DNA of 64,000 nucleotides from JACOTV01 sp964579395 (GCA_964579395.1 CAZOFT010000007.1:17415-81414); one strand, 5' to 3'; counted from the stretch's first letter, positions 40,766 to 49,610 are shown. Notes: generated by a model from the sequence alone, not told the origin. Made by a program: numbers and translations.

Positions 40766-40786
40766 GGATTTTTCAGGGGGATTGCA

Positions 40787-40806
40787 TTATCGACATTTTA
40801 TCCACA
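40787..40806 (+). other. Two DnaA-box-like 9-mers one helical turn apart
   Basis: TTATCCACA at 40798-40806 matches the DnaA-box consensus TTATNCACA exactly. TTATCGACA at 40787-40795 differs at one base, and the two start 11 bases apart. About 110 bases of very AT-rich DNA follow, including a short inverted repeat ATATTAG/CTAATAT. dnaA is not in the window, so an origin is not shown. The boxes could also be regulatory. Confidence 0.35.
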
Positions 40807-40915
40807 CATCCAAATACATGAGGACAATATATTAGTTAGATTGTTCCAATAGTCTAATATAAAATGCATAAAACTATAGGATATCAATATTTTATCGATC
40901 TTCATTCTATAGGCC

Positions 40916-40944
40916 TTGACAAGAATATGTCTGTTATTTATAGT
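40916..40944 (+). promoter_or_regulatory. Consensus promoter TTGACA-17-TATAGT for the 55-aa ORF
   Basis: -35 TTGACA (40916-40921), exactly 17-base spacer, -10 TATAGT (40939-40944). It is the closest match to the sigma-70 consensus in the window. The ATG at 40954 lies 9 bases downstream. Confidence 0.7.
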
Positions 40945-40953
40945 TAAATTGAT

Positions 40954-41121
40954 ATGAAGTTACAACTCTTTAAACCGCAGCAGCAGCCTAAAGCATCTGT
41001 CAGAGTCGGCGTGTCGCAGACACGGGATGAGCAAGGCAAGGACGCAGCGTTTATCGAAAAGCAATTTGGGCTTCTTAAAAAGCGCCACATTGCTCCACCG
41101 GTTCGTTTGTTGAAGTTATAG
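40954..41121 (+). CDS. 55-residue basic hypothetical protein
   Basis: MKLQLFKPQQQPKASVRVGV starts the product, which has an exact sigma-70-type promoter upstream and a strong terminator about 90 bases downstream. It is rich in Lys/Arg/Gln, has no cysteine or hydrophobic helix, and carries a polar middle (SQTRDEQGKDAAFIEKQFG) and a Pro/basic tail (KKRHIAPPVRLLKL). No family is recognised. The isolated, well-bounded transcription unit suggests a real and strongly expressed small gene, although a small RNA overlapping this frame is also possible. Confidence 0.6.
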   Translation: MKLQLFKPQQQPKASVRVGVSQTRDEQGKDAAFIEKQFGLLKKRHIAPPVRLLKL

Positions 41122-41212
41122 AACAGGTGTGCAGGCAAACGTAATGCGTTTGTTGAAGGTGTGTTGATGAAAGAAGAAAAGTGAGGTGGCTTAAACAAAC
41201 TGTTTAGGCCAT

Positions 41213-41277
41213 AAAAAAAAGAGCATCACTACCGCTCGTATGAAAAGGGGACGACGAGTAGTAATGCTCTTTTTTTT
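41213..41277. terminator. Bidirectional intrinsic terminator
   Basis: A8 (41213-41220), then an arm starting GAGCATCACTACCGCTCG, a loop of about 16 bases, the arm CGAGTAGTAATGCTC (41255-41269), then T8 (41270-41277). The stem is nearly perfect and is flanked by A-tract and T-tract, so it can end both the 55-aa gene (+) and the DUF2298 gene (-). Confidence 0.9.
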
Positions 41278-41350
41278 GTCTTTCAACAAGTGTCAAAAAA
41301 CAGAACACAATAAGACTATCATGGTGAAAAATATTTGTCAACATGATGTA

Positions 41351-43591
41351 TCAATTTACTTGATACAGAGCCCCAGAGCCATCACTTGACCGAAAGATAA
41401 GGCGGCCAATTTGTTCAAATTTTTTCTCAAAGAGAGAGGGGTATTTATCTTGCTCTAATCGCGACACAACAACGTAATCTACGCGATATTTTTGCAGAAG
41501 TTGCCGCGCTTCATTGGGGTCAGTGGTTTCATAAATGCGCTGAATATCAGGGCTACGTACTCCTACAATGTCAGGGCTTCCCCGCCACAGCCATTCATGC
41601 ACCCACCAGCCGGCAGGGGTCGGGAGGCCGGTATATGACGAAATACGATTATAGTCAGTATACGAATCACCTTGTGCTTCCAAAATAACCGCATAGTCTT
41701 TAATGCTGCTATTAATATACTGCACGAGTTCATAGTCAGCCGGATGCGATTCCTGCAGCCACGCGATACCATTGAGTAGTGGCGCCTTGCGCAAATCGCC
41801 ATAGTAGCTTTTAAACGAATACAGTGAGTACAGCATGGGAAGGCCGGTGATAAGGGCAAACAAGACCACTAGAATGGTGTTTTTCAATGTGTCTTTGAGT
41901 TGCCAATACGTATAGGCAGCGGCCAAGGACATGAGGATATACGCCTGATAACCGAGCTTAAACATGGTGTTTGCACGAAAGTGATCGGGATAAATATCTT
42001 TGGCGTAGAAAAATTCAGGAATCAGTATCAGGAAAAAGCCGAAAGCGAAAAAGATTCCGGTAATAAGATGGTGGCGCGTGATTGGCAGCGTACGCCGTTT
42101 TATGTGCCATGTAGTCCAAACAAAGAGCAGTGCACTTATGGCAAAAAACCCCCATAACACAAAGAGCATCCACCAGGCAGAGTGCTGACACTTACCCGGC
42201 TCCATAAGTAGTGGTCCCAGTTTGGTCGCTTCCTTCCTACCCAGTGCCGCAAGGAGCCAATCTGAACAGTTGATCCCGACTCCGCTTGCAAATGGTTTGA
42301 AAAACAACGAAAATGGCAGGGAAAACGTCAAAAATGAAGCGGTCAGAAGCACCATTTGCTTTCCCCATGCCACCCAATCCCGATTAAATGCCCAGAGTAA
42401 TATGCCCAGCAAAAGCGCGTAAATGGGGCCATCAAACGCATTTGTCATGTAGTGTACTGCTAAAAGAAACCCAAACAAAATGATGTACGAGTTGGGGAAT
42501 GTCAACATCTGAAATTGAGATGATGCAGCGTGTTTTGTCCGGGGGGACTTTATAGCGTGATGCGTATTTGCGACGCCGTAAACAGAGGAAAAGAAATGGT
42601 AGATTAACGTTATCGTAACAAGCACAAATGGGATATCAAATACATGCCCATGCAAGTCGGCCACCACGTAGGAATAACTCGGAAACTCATGAATTGTGTA
42701 GGGGATAAAGCGCGTAGCATTTGGGTACCAGTATGCGGTCGGATTGTACCCGCTCAGAATCTCCCAAAACGGCACCGGCTTTTCTGCCGTATAGCCTTTG
42801 GTGAATAGATATATGGTATGGAAGTTTCCGGAAAAGTTTACCAAAGCCGCCGCGAGAGCGCCCACGATACCTGCATGCATCACCATGCGTTTGGTGATTT
42901 TTTTCGGAAAAGTTACAAACTGGTATCCTAGCGAAAAACACAAAGCGGCGCTCAGTCCCAGAATCATGGCAAGCGTGAGGTTGTAGCCAACTGCACTGGA
43001 GATGTCGGTGAGGCGTATCATGACTGCCGCAACCATGTGGCCGAAATAATAGTAGTTGATGGGATATCCTCCGGGATTTGCCAAATCGGGGCCGTACCAC
43101 ATATCTTTTGGTGGAAAGTAGGCGCTACGCAATACAGCATTTATAAATCCAAAATCCATAAACTTCTCAAGCCCGTGAATCGATGGTTCTTGACCGCGGA
43201 TATAGGCAAGAAACAAAAAGCAAGATGCAAAAACCACCACTTCTACAGCAAAGAGTTTGCGCTTTAAGAAAGAGCCATACCAAGCCCTAATACTTGAAAA
43301 TAGGGGTATTTTTTTTGAACGATTATGCCAGAGGTAGCGTTTGTAGAGATATCCGTTGAGAATGGCCCACAGCGCAACAATGCCGACTAAAGCAGGTCGG
43401 ACAAACGGCACGAGCTTCACGGTGCCCAGCACATATTGAGAGTACGTGATGAGAATAAGTCCCAATGTCATGCCGACGGCAAATCCTCTATCGCGAGATG
43501 TGGGAAGCAGAAGCGAAGTCAATGGGAGGAAAATAAGACCAATCCCCAAGAGGGTGATGATCCAATAGAGTGACATGACAAACCAATCCAT
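41351..43591 (-). CDS. DUF2298 polytopic membrane protein
   Basis: 746 residues with about 15 hydrophobic helices. Typical DUF2298 features are the loop EKFMDFGFINAVLRS, PGGYPINYYYFGH and a long external loop with YPNATRFIPYTIHEFPSYSY. The C-terminal about 115 residues are soluble (ADYELVQYINSS, GWWVHEWLWRG, YRVDYVVVSRLEQ). The conserved acidic loop and overall layout resemble GT-C glycosyltransferases that use polyprenyl-linked sugars. The activity itself is inferred. Confidence 0.88.
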   Translation of the reverse strand: MDWFVMSLYWIITLLGIGLIFLPLTSLLLPTSRDRGFAVGMTLGLILITYSQYVLGTVKLVPFVRPALVGIVALWAILNGYLYKRYLWHNRSKKIPLFSSIRAWYGSFLKRKLFAVEVVVFASCFLFLAYIRGQEPSIHGLEKFMDFGFINAVLRSAYFPPKDMWYGPDLANPGGYPINYYYFGHMVAAVMIRLTDISSAVGYNLTLAMILGLSAALCFSLGYQFVTFPKKITKRMVMHAGIVGALAAALVNFSGNFHTIYLFTKGYTAEKPVPFWEILSGYNPTAYWYPNATRFIPYTIHEFPSYSYVVADLHGHVFDIPFVLVTITLIYHFFSSVYGVANTHHAIKSPRTKHAASSQFQMLTFPNSYIILFGFLLAVHYMTNAFDGPIYALLLGILLWAFNRDWVAWGKQMVLLTASFLTFSLPFSLFFKPFASGVGINCSDWLLAALGRKEATKLGPLLMEPGKCQHSAWWMLFVLWGFFAISALLFVWTTWHIKRRTLPITRHHLITGIFFAFGFFLILIPEFFYAKDIYPDHFRANTMFKLGYQAYILMSLAAAYTYWQLKDTLKNTILVVLFALITGLPMLYSLYSFKSYYGDLRKAPLLNGIAWLQESHPADYELVQYINSSIKDYAVILEAQGDSYTDYNRISSYTGLPTPAGWWVHEWLWRGSPDIVGVRSPDIQRIYETTDPNEARQLLQKYRVDYVVVSRLEQDKYPSLFEKKFEQIGRLIFRSSDGSGALYQVN

Positions 43592-43600
43592 ATGAGCGTT

Positions 43601-43606
43601 ATTATA
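43601..43606 (-). promoter_or_regulatory. -10 TATAAT, DUF2298 gene
   Basis: On the minus strand TATAAT ends 9 bases before ATG 43591. The same AT-rich segment holds ATATAAT on the plus strand facing valS. Confidence 0.5.
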
Positions 43607-43700
43607 CGATATAATTGCAGATACGTAAGAAAGTGTAAATGTAAAAGTGCCGCTGGTAAATAGGGTAAGCGTTTAAACACTCTCCAGAAGTAGTCAATAT

Positions 43701-45788
43701 ATGGATAAAACATTTCAGCCACAGCAGTGGGAAGGTAAGCTCTATCAAGCCTGGGAGGAGGCTGGGGTCTTTCACGCCGACAACTCATCTGACAAAAAAC
43801 CATTTACGATCATTCTCCCGCCACCAAATGCGAATGCCGATCTTCATCTGGGGCACGCTATGTATGTATATGAAGACATCATGATTCGTTACCACAAGCT
43901 GCAGGGGTTTGAGACGCTCTGGTTGCCGGGCGCAGATCATGCCGGATTTGAGACACAGTTTGTGTTTGAAAAGCATCTGAAAAAACAAGGGAAAAGTCGC
44001 TTTGATTACGATCAGGAGACGCTGTATCAGATGATTTGGGACTTTGTGCAGGAAAACCGCGGTAGTATGGAGAACCAGTTTCGCCGCCTCGGGTTTGCCT
44101 TAGATTGGGACCGTATGAAGTTTACCCTTGATGAAGACGGGGTGCAGATAGTCAAAGAAACCTTTGTACAGATGTACAAAGAAGGTTTGATTTATCGCGA
44201 TATGCGCCTGGTGAACTACTGTACGCATTGTGGAACCGGGTTTTCTGATTTGGAAGTAAAACATGTTGAGCGCCGCGATCCGCTCTATTACATGAAATAC
44301 GGGCCATTTGTGCTGGCGACCGTCCGCCCCGAAACCAAATTCGGCGACACGGCAGTGGCAGTGCACCCCAAAGACAAGCGTTACAGCAAATACATCGGGC
44401 AAGAAGTTGAGGTGCAGGGGCTGAACGGGCCGTTTACCCTACAGGTTATCGGTGATGAGGCAGTGGATCCGGAATTCGGAACCGGTGTAGTCAAAGTGAC
44501 TCCGGCGCACGACTTTAATGATTTTGAGATGGCAAAGCGTCATGATCTGGCGTTTAAGCAAGTTATTGGCATGGACGGAAAGCTTACTGAACTGGCCGGG
44601 AAGTATGCCGGTATGCGTGTGGCTTCAGCACGAGCCGCCGTGGTTGCGGGCTTGCAGGAGGCGGGACTCATAGACCATATTGATGAAGATTACGAGCATG
44701 CAGTGGCCACGTGCTATAAGTGTGCTCGCGTCCTGGAGCCGATGCTTATGCCGCAGTGGTATGTGAAAGTGCGCCCCTTGGCTGATCGCGCGCTTGAGGC
44801 AGTAACGAGTGGCAAAGTGCAGTTTAATACACCGCAATACAAAAATCGCGCTGTTGATTGGCTTACCAATTTTCATGACTGGAACATTTCTCGTCAGATC
44901 GTGTGGGGTATTCGTATTCCGGCCTATCGCTGTGCCGCCGCCGATGCTCAATCCGATGATGCTTGGTTTGTGAGCGCAACCGCGCCTGAAGCGTGTGAAA
45001 AATGTGGCACCTGTGAATTTGTCCAAGACACTGACACTTTTGATACCTGGTTTTCCAGCGGTCAGTGGCCTTTTACGACGCTGCAGACGAATGAACCGGG
45101 AGACTTTGAGAAGTTTTATTCTACATCGGTGATGGAGACAGGCTATGACATTCTCCCCTGGTGGGTCTGTCGCATGATTATGCTGGGTCTTTATAAGACA
45201 GGAGACGTGCCGTTTTCCTATGTGTATCTGCACGGGTTGGTGCGCGACATCAAAGGCCAAAAGATGAGTAAGTCCAAGGGAAATGTGATGAATCCGCTTG
45301 AAATGGTTGATAAGTATGGTGCTGACGCGCTTCGTGCTGCTTTGGTTTTTGAAGTGGGAAATGGAGTGGATCAGCGTCTTTCTGATGATAAGGTACGTGC
45401 GATGCGCAACTTTGCGAATAAAATCTGGAATATCGGACGATTTTTGGAGATGAATAAAGAGTCTGCTGCACAAGATGGCGATATGCCCGAAGCAGTATCT
45501 GAGCTGAAAAAAGAGTTTGAGGCACTTGAAAAAAGTCATCATGCATATATGAAGCAGTATCAGTTTTCCTATGCATTCGGCGATTTGTATGAGTTTTTGT
45601 GGCATCGATTTGCCGATCACTATATAGAAACATTGAAAGATGAGTTGAAAAATGGTAATATACAGGTGTATCAGGCTCTTGAAAGGGTCTATATTGGATG
45701 TTTGCAGATGCTGCATCCATTTGTGCCTTTCGTAACTGAAGCAGTATATGGCCAGTTCAAGAGCGAGATGTTATATAAGCAGTCATAA
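43701..45788 (+). CDS. valS: Valyl-tRNA synthetase, short form
   Basis: 695 residues, against about 880-950 for most bacterial ValRS. The class I motif is present as HLGH (LHLGHAMYVYEDIM) with WLPGADHAGFETQ, the editing domain (ATVRPETKFGDTAVAV, VTPAHDFNDFEMAKRHDL), and KMSKS in GQKMSKSKGNVMNPLEMV. The sequence ends soon after the anticodon-binding bundle (PFVPFVTEAVYGQF), so the C-terminal coiled-coil arm is absent. Cysteine pairs in CTHCGTGF, CYKCARV and CEKCGTC look zinc-binding. Confidence 0.93.
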   Translation: MDKTFQPQQWEGKLYQAWEEAGVFHADNSSDKKPFTIILPPPNANADLHLGHAMYVYEDIMIRYHKLQGFETLWLPGADHAGFETQFVFEKHLKKQGKSRFDYDQETLYQMIWDFVQENRGSMENQFRRLGFALDWDRMKFTLDEDGVQIVKETFVQMYKEGLIYRDMRLVNYCTHCGTGFSDLEVKHVERRDPLYYMKYGPFVLATVRPETKFGDTAVAVHPKDKRYSKYIGQEVEVQGLNGPFTLQVIGDEAVDPEFGTGVVKVTPAHDFNDFEMAKRHDLAFKQVIGMDGKLTELAGKYAGMRVASARAAVVAGLQEAGLIDHIDEDYEHAVATCYKCARVLEPMLMPQWYVKVRPLADRALEAVTSGKVQFNTPQYKNRAVDWLTNFHDWNISRQIVWGIRIPAYRCAAADAQSDDAWFVSATAPEACEKCGTCEFVQDTDTFDTWFSSGQWPFTTLQTNEPGDFEKFYSTSVMETGYDILPWWVCRMIMLGLYKTGDVPFSYVYLHGLVRDIKGQKMSKSKGNVMNPLEMVDKYGADALRAALVFEVGNGVDQRLSDDKVRAMRNFANKIWNIGRFLEMNKESAAQDGDMPEAVSELKKEFEALEKSHHAYMKQYQFSYAFGDLYEFLWHRFADHYIETLKDELKNGNIQVYQALERVYIGCLQMLHPFVPFVTEAVYGQFKSEMLYKQS

Positions 45789-45820
45789 GATTTTTACTAT
45801 TTTCCCATTAGGTTCTCACC

Positions 45821-45958
45821 ATGAGTAAGCAAGTCAGTCAACCGAAAAAAGCAAAGCGTATGCGTAAGCATGGCTTTTTGGCCCGTATGAGCACTAAAAA
45901 AGGTGCCGATGTTATCAAGCGTCGTCGTGCCAAAGGCCGCGCCCGCCTCTCCATCTAA
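45821..45958 (+). CDS. rpmH: Ribosomal protein bL34
   Basis: 45 residues: KKAKRMRKHGFLARMSTKKG, then VIKRRRAKGRARLSI. This is the normal bL34 pattern and length. It lies between valS and yidC. In most bacteria rnpA (RNase P protein) follows directly, but here yidC starts 12 bases after the stop. Confidence 0.96.
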   Translation: MSKQVSQPKKAKRMRKHGFLARMSTKKGADVIKRRRAKGRARLSI

Positions 45959-45970
45959 AGCCGATTTTTC

Positions 45971-46852
45971 ATGATAGGTAGCGATATTTTCTCAAGCATC
46001 TTCATTATTCCGGTCGTCAATGTACTGATCGCGTTTTATCACGTCTTCTTGTATCTGAGTATTCCCGGCGCATTCGGATTGGCTATTGTTGCGCTCACTG
46101 CGGGTGTTCGTCTGGCAATGCATCCGCTGTTTATGCAGCAGATCCACACACAAAAAAAGATGGCTGATCTGAAGCCGCACTTGGATCACATCAGTAAAAA
46201 GCATAAAGAGGATCCAAAAAAATTACAGGCAGAGCAAATGCGCATCTATCGTGAGGCAGGGCTCAATCCGGCCTCGGGTTGTTTGCTTCTTATCGTGCAG
46301 ATGCCGGTTTTTATCGGTCTGTACAATTCGCTATCCAGCCTCCTGACGCATGGAAGCGGAGCGGATGTGGTGGCGAGCATCAACAAAGTGCTCTACGCGC
46401 CGTTTCTTGAAATCTCCTCTATTGACCCGATGTTTCTCGGGTTTAATCTGGCGCTCTCGCCGCAAAAAGCCGGTGCCTGGTACTACTATTTGGTGCCCGT
46501 TATCACTGCCGGATTGCAATATGCACAGACTGTCTTGACGATGAGCAGTACGCAAGCCACCCCACAGCCGAAAAAAGGTGATGAAAAAAAAGAAGATATG
46601 GCTGGTGACTTTCAAAAGGTGATGAATACCCAAATGCGTTATATTTTTCCGGTTATGATCGGTTGGTTTGCATATACGCTTCCAGTCGGCATGTCGCTGT
46701 ACTGGAATATCTTTTCCATTTTCAGCATCGTGCAGTATCAGCAACTGAAAACCAAGTCGGTTCCCGCCTTGGAGATCGTGATGGAAGAAGGCGCACAGGA
46801 GATTGATGAGATGCGTGGGAGTAAGAAAAAGAAGAAAAAGAGCTCAAAATAA
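45971..46852 (+). CDS. yidC: YidC/Oxa1 membrane-protein insertase
   Basis: 293 residues. Core features are ALTAGVRLAMHPLFMQQIHT (helix 1 with the hydrophilic-groove Arg), the cytoplasmic hairpin KPHLDHISKKHKEDPKKLQA, REAGLNPASGCLLLIVQMPV and later helices, and a Lys-rich tail (KKKKKKSSK). The large periplasmic domain of proteobacterial YidC is missing, as in Gram-positive and CPR forms. It inserts and folds membrane proteins. Part of rpmH-yidC-jag. Confidence 0.95.
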   Translation: MIGSDIFSSIFIIPVVNVLIAFYHVFLYLSIPGAFGLAIVALTAGVRLAMHPLFMQQIHTQKKMADLKPHLDHISKKHKEDPKKLQAEQMRIYREAGLNPASGCLLLIVQMPVFIGLYNSLSSLLTHGSGADVVASINKVLYAPFLEISSIDPMFLGFNLALSPQKAGAWYYYLVPVITAGLQYAQTVLTMSSTQATPQPKKGDEKKEDMAGDFQKVMNTQMRYIFPVMIGWFAYTLPVGMSLYWNIFSIFSIVQYQQLKTKSVPALEIVMEEGAQEIDEMRGSKKKKKKSSK

Positions 46853-46894
46853 AGCTCACGACGTGCAGTTTACTATTTACTATTTTTAAACACT

Positions 46895-47410
46895 ATGGAT
46901 ATTCAAGCAACCATCAAACAAGAAGCTGAGTCACTGCTTAGCAAAATCGTTGATACATTTGAAGTTGAAGTTACTGAAGATCATGGACTGTATCACGTTC
47001 TGATCAAGGCTGATGATGAGGCGCCAGTTGTGATCGGACGTCATGGTGAGACCATCAAGGCAATTCAAAAACTGCTTGAAATCATTGCGTATAAAACCAC
47101 CGGCTCATCAGTTGAACTGATGGTGAATGTAAATGATTACCGTGAAAAACAGCAGGAGCGTTTGGGTGAAATCGCCGCTCGCGCTGCTTCTAAGGTTATG
47201 GACTACAAATCACCGTCATATGTGCGAGGCTTATCCTCCTATGAGCGAAAGGTTGTGCATGAGCACATCACTCAAAACTATCCTGAGCTTATGTCAGAGT
47301 CAGTCGGAGAAGGGCGTGATCGTCGTCTCGTCGTGAAGATGAAAGATGATGTAAACGTCGCATCTTCAGACGTTGATGCATCTGATGTCTCTGATCTTAT
47401 CGGAGAATAA
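46895..47410 (+). CDS. jag: Jag/KhpB RNA-binding protein (KH-R3H)
   Basis: 171 residues. A Jag-N-like start (KQEAESLLSKIVDTFEV) precedes a KH domain with VVIGRHGETIKAIQKLLEII (GxxG-like RHGE) and an R3H domain (LSSYERKVVHEHITQNYPEL, then SVGEGRDRRLVV). It binds RNA and is usually co-transcribed with yidC, as here. The acidic tail (DVNVASSDVDASDVSD) is species-specific. Confidence 0.93.
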   Translation: MDIQATIKQEAESLLSKIVDTFEVEVTEDHGLYHVLIKADDEAPVVIGRHGETIKAIQKLLEIIAYKTTGSSVELMVNVNDYREKQQERLGEIAARAASKVMDYKSPSYVRGLSSYERKVVHEHITQNYPELMSESVGEGRDRRLVVKMKDDVNVASSDVDASDVSDLIGE

Positions 47411-47500
47411 GCGGCTTTCAGTGTTGAAGACGGTGACCGGAGTCGTGGCGTCGTAGTATGGTGTTTTGTGCATATCCGACTACGACTCAGTTCTGATACT

Positions 47501-47509
47501 TGCTATACT
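47501..47509 (+). promoter_or_regulatory. Extended -10 TGC-TATACT, small membrane gene
   Basis: TGC-TATACT ends 8 bases before ATG 47518. A hairpin (GTCGTAGT pairing with ACTACGAC, about 47451-47490) lies just upstream, possibly ending the jag transcript, although it has no T-tract. Confidence 0.5.
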
Positions 47510-47517
47510 GAGTCGGT

Positions 47518-47763
47518 ATGGTAGATATTACCAAAGACCCGCCACAGCAACAGCAGAAACTCGAGTTTACGCCGCCACTCATGGCATTTTCCGTGGTGCT
47601 CTTACCTTGTATCATCATCTTTGATGTCATTGCATATATGCTGCAGCGTAATGCGTGTATGAGTTGTGGCGACATACCTACGTTTATTCAGCAATCATCA
47701 TTGGCAGCCCAGATCGTTGGGCAATTTTGGAGTACGGTTCGATCATCCTGGCAAAAAGCGTGA
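47518..47763 (+). CDS. Small single-pass membrane protein, unknown
   Basis: 81 residues. A Gln/Pro-rich N-terminus (TKDPPQQQQKLEFTPP) precedes one hydrophobic helix (AFSVVLLPCIIIFDVIAYML) and an external or cytoplasmic tail with RNACMSCGD (a CxxC pair). No family is recognised. It is the first gene of the envelope-apparatus region, transcribed from a clear extended -10. Confidence 0.6.
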   Translation: MVDITKDPPQQQQKLEFTPPLMAFSVVLLPCIIIFDVIAYMLQRNACMSCGDIPTFIQQSSLAAQIVGQFWSTVRSSWQKA

Positions 47764-47803
47764 TGGCAGTCTTCATAAGCAATGCCGCCTCATGTGTTTG
47801 CGC

Positions 47804-47832
47804 TTGTCAACGGGGCTAAAACTCGCTATAGT
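47804..47832 (+). promoter_or_regulatory. Promoter TTGTCA-17-TATAGT, Cys-rich pilin-like gene
   Basis: -35 TTGTCA (47804-47809), 17-base spacer, -10 TATAGT (47827-47832), 8 bases before ATG 47841. Confidence 0.6.
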
Positions 47833-47840
47833 ATTGGTAC

Positions 47841-49610
47841 ATGAGAAAGCTGGCCTCCTACCTCGCTTCTGTTTTGTTTGTCATACTTTTTCTCACCTCA
47901 TTTCATACCGGTGTATTTGCACGCGATCCCGGTCGTTCTGGCGATCCAGACGACACCGACGCAGCAGCGTTTCAGACATACTGTGAGCAAAAATATCCGT
48001 CAAACAATGACAGTTTTACCCGTTGTTTTTCTATGCTTCAGTTGGTTGTTTCACAAGGATGGAATAGCGTGGGCGATACAGCACTTAACTGTTCAGACTT
48101 ACCGAGTAGGTGGATTGACACTTGTAATGTTGCTGCTCCCGATGGTCTCATTCGCAATGATATTACAGAGGCAATTCAGCAAGACTTCCCAATTTTTTAC
48201 CAAAAACAAGCTCCATATTATGGAGCAAATGGTCAGCCTCCTGTTGGTTCAGCAGATAATCTGACTGTTGATGATGTAAAGCTTCCAGTCCTCAATACAG
48301 ATCAAGATCGCGAGGCTCAGGCACGTCTTGACGCTTCAACTGAGACAAAACGAAATATCTTAAATGCGTGTGTCAACAATACAGATAACCAAGGGCAGCC
48401 GGCAAGCTATGTACAAAATTGCATCAGCTGTGCGTCGATTGCGTTTGCATATGGATTAAATAATGTTGAGCGAGATACATGTACTACCGGTGTCGGTGCA
48501 GCTGGAAACGGTGCTTTCTGTGCCAACACATGTGGTGTCTACAATGAGCGCATTGGAGGTATTAGTAATGCTCAGGAGCTGTCAGAGACTATTGAAGGAA
48601 AAGGGTTTGGTAGTCGAACAAAGTTTCAGATTCCTGGCGTAAATTGCGGCGCAGCAAATACTCCGTACGATGCCTGTTGTTTGCCGACGGAGACGCAGAT
48701 TAGTTGTACCTTGCAAGACTTAAAAGTGGTCAACTATCCCAAGGCAAAGAGTTGGCTCAATCCATTTAATTGGACCGGGAATGTTGTGAAATCAGGTGCA
48801 ACGCTTGCACAAGATGCGACAATCAGTACGCTTTGTTCAATCTTCAAGGATCAACTCGGTCGCCGCATTGAAAAAGTAGATAGTGCTATTTTTAGCAATG
48901 ATAATATTCCAGAAATTGCCGGTACGGTAAAAGAGTCAGGATATTGTATGCCCGATCCCTCTAATCCCAATGTGCGCCCAGTCGGAGAAGGAGCAAGTTG
49001 TCGCTGTATTGATGATAGTACCACAGTCGATTCAAACAACTTCGGGCAAAACCTCTGTGATCGTATCGCTCCCGACGATACTGATACGTGTCTTGCTTGC
49101 ACCAATATTGCAGTAGTGAGCGGTATGAACTGTTCATCCGACAATCTATCTGATGATCAAAAGCAAACGTGCAATAGCTGCACTTCACAGCCGTTTTTTA
49201 GTGACAATACATCAACCTTTCAGGCTATGGGAAACCTCGGTGATCAGGGGCGCAACTTCTGTCAGGGAGTGCCGGCCGGTGAATTTGATAAATGTGTGCA
49301 GTGCATGATTCCGAGTGTGTTTGGTATCTCTGGAGTATGGACGTCGTTTGGCTGCTTGCAGACTGACCCCGGATCATTTATCTCAAAGACTGTCATTCCA
49401 ATCGGCATCTCACTTGGCGCTGCTGCAGCGTTTTTGACGATTTTGTACTCGGCCTATCTCATCCAAACATCTCAGGGCAATGCCGAAAAGCTTAAAAAAG
49501 CCCGTGCCTATCTGAATGCAAGCTTGGTAGGATTGATGCTCATCATCTTTGCCGCACTCATCTTGCAGATTGTGGGTATCCAGATCCTTCGCATCCCCGG
49601 ACTGACCTAA
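47841..49610 (+). CDS. Secreted Cys-rich protein with C-terminal T4SS-pilin-like membrane module
   Basis: 589 residues. A signal peptide (MRKLASYLASVLFVILFLTS, cleavage near VFA-RD) leads to a long ectodomain with several dozen cysteines, including repeated CxxC units (QNCISCASIAF, DTCLACTNIAV, QTCNSCTSQPF, DKCVQCMIPSV). The last about 75 residues are two helices with a polar turn (YLIQTSQGNAEKLKKARAYL), matching the two small pilin-like proteins at 31.2-31.9 kb. The protein may act as a disulfide-linked surface head on a pilin-type anchor. No named family is recognised for the ectodomain. Confidence 0.72.
   Translation: MRKLASYLASVLFVILFLTSFHTGVFARDPGRSGDPDDTDAAAFQTYCEQKYPSNNDSFTRCFSMLQLVVSQGWNSVGDTALNCSDLPSRWIDTCNVAAPDGLIRNDITEAIQQDFPIFYQKQAPYYGANGQPPVGSADNLTVDDVKLPVLNTDQDREAQARLDASTETKRNILNACVNNTDNQGQPASYVQNCISCASIAFAYGLNNVERDTCTTGVGAAGNGAFCANTCGVYNERIGGISNAQELSETIEGKGFGSRTKFQIPGVNCGAANTPYDACCLPTETQISCTLQDLKVVNYPKAKSWLNPFNWTGNVVKSGATLAQDATISTLCSIFKDQLGRRIEKVDSAIFSNDNIPEIAGTVKESGYCMPDPSNPNVRPVGEGASCRCIDDSTTVDSNNFGQNLCDRIAPDDTDTCLACTNIAVVSGMNCSSDNLSDDQKQTCNSCTSQPFFSDNTSTFQAMGNLGDQGRNFCQGVPAGEFDKCVQCMIPSVFGISGVWTSFGCLQTDPGSFISKTVIPIGISLGAAAAFLTILYSAYLIQTSQGNAEKLKKARAYLNASLVGLMLIIFAALILQIVGIQILRIPGLT

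Noticed and set aside
44625..45716. 363-aa open frame on the minus strand
   Set aside because: It lies entirely within valS, which has clear motifs. The translation is Ile/His/Arg-rich without a recognisable domain.
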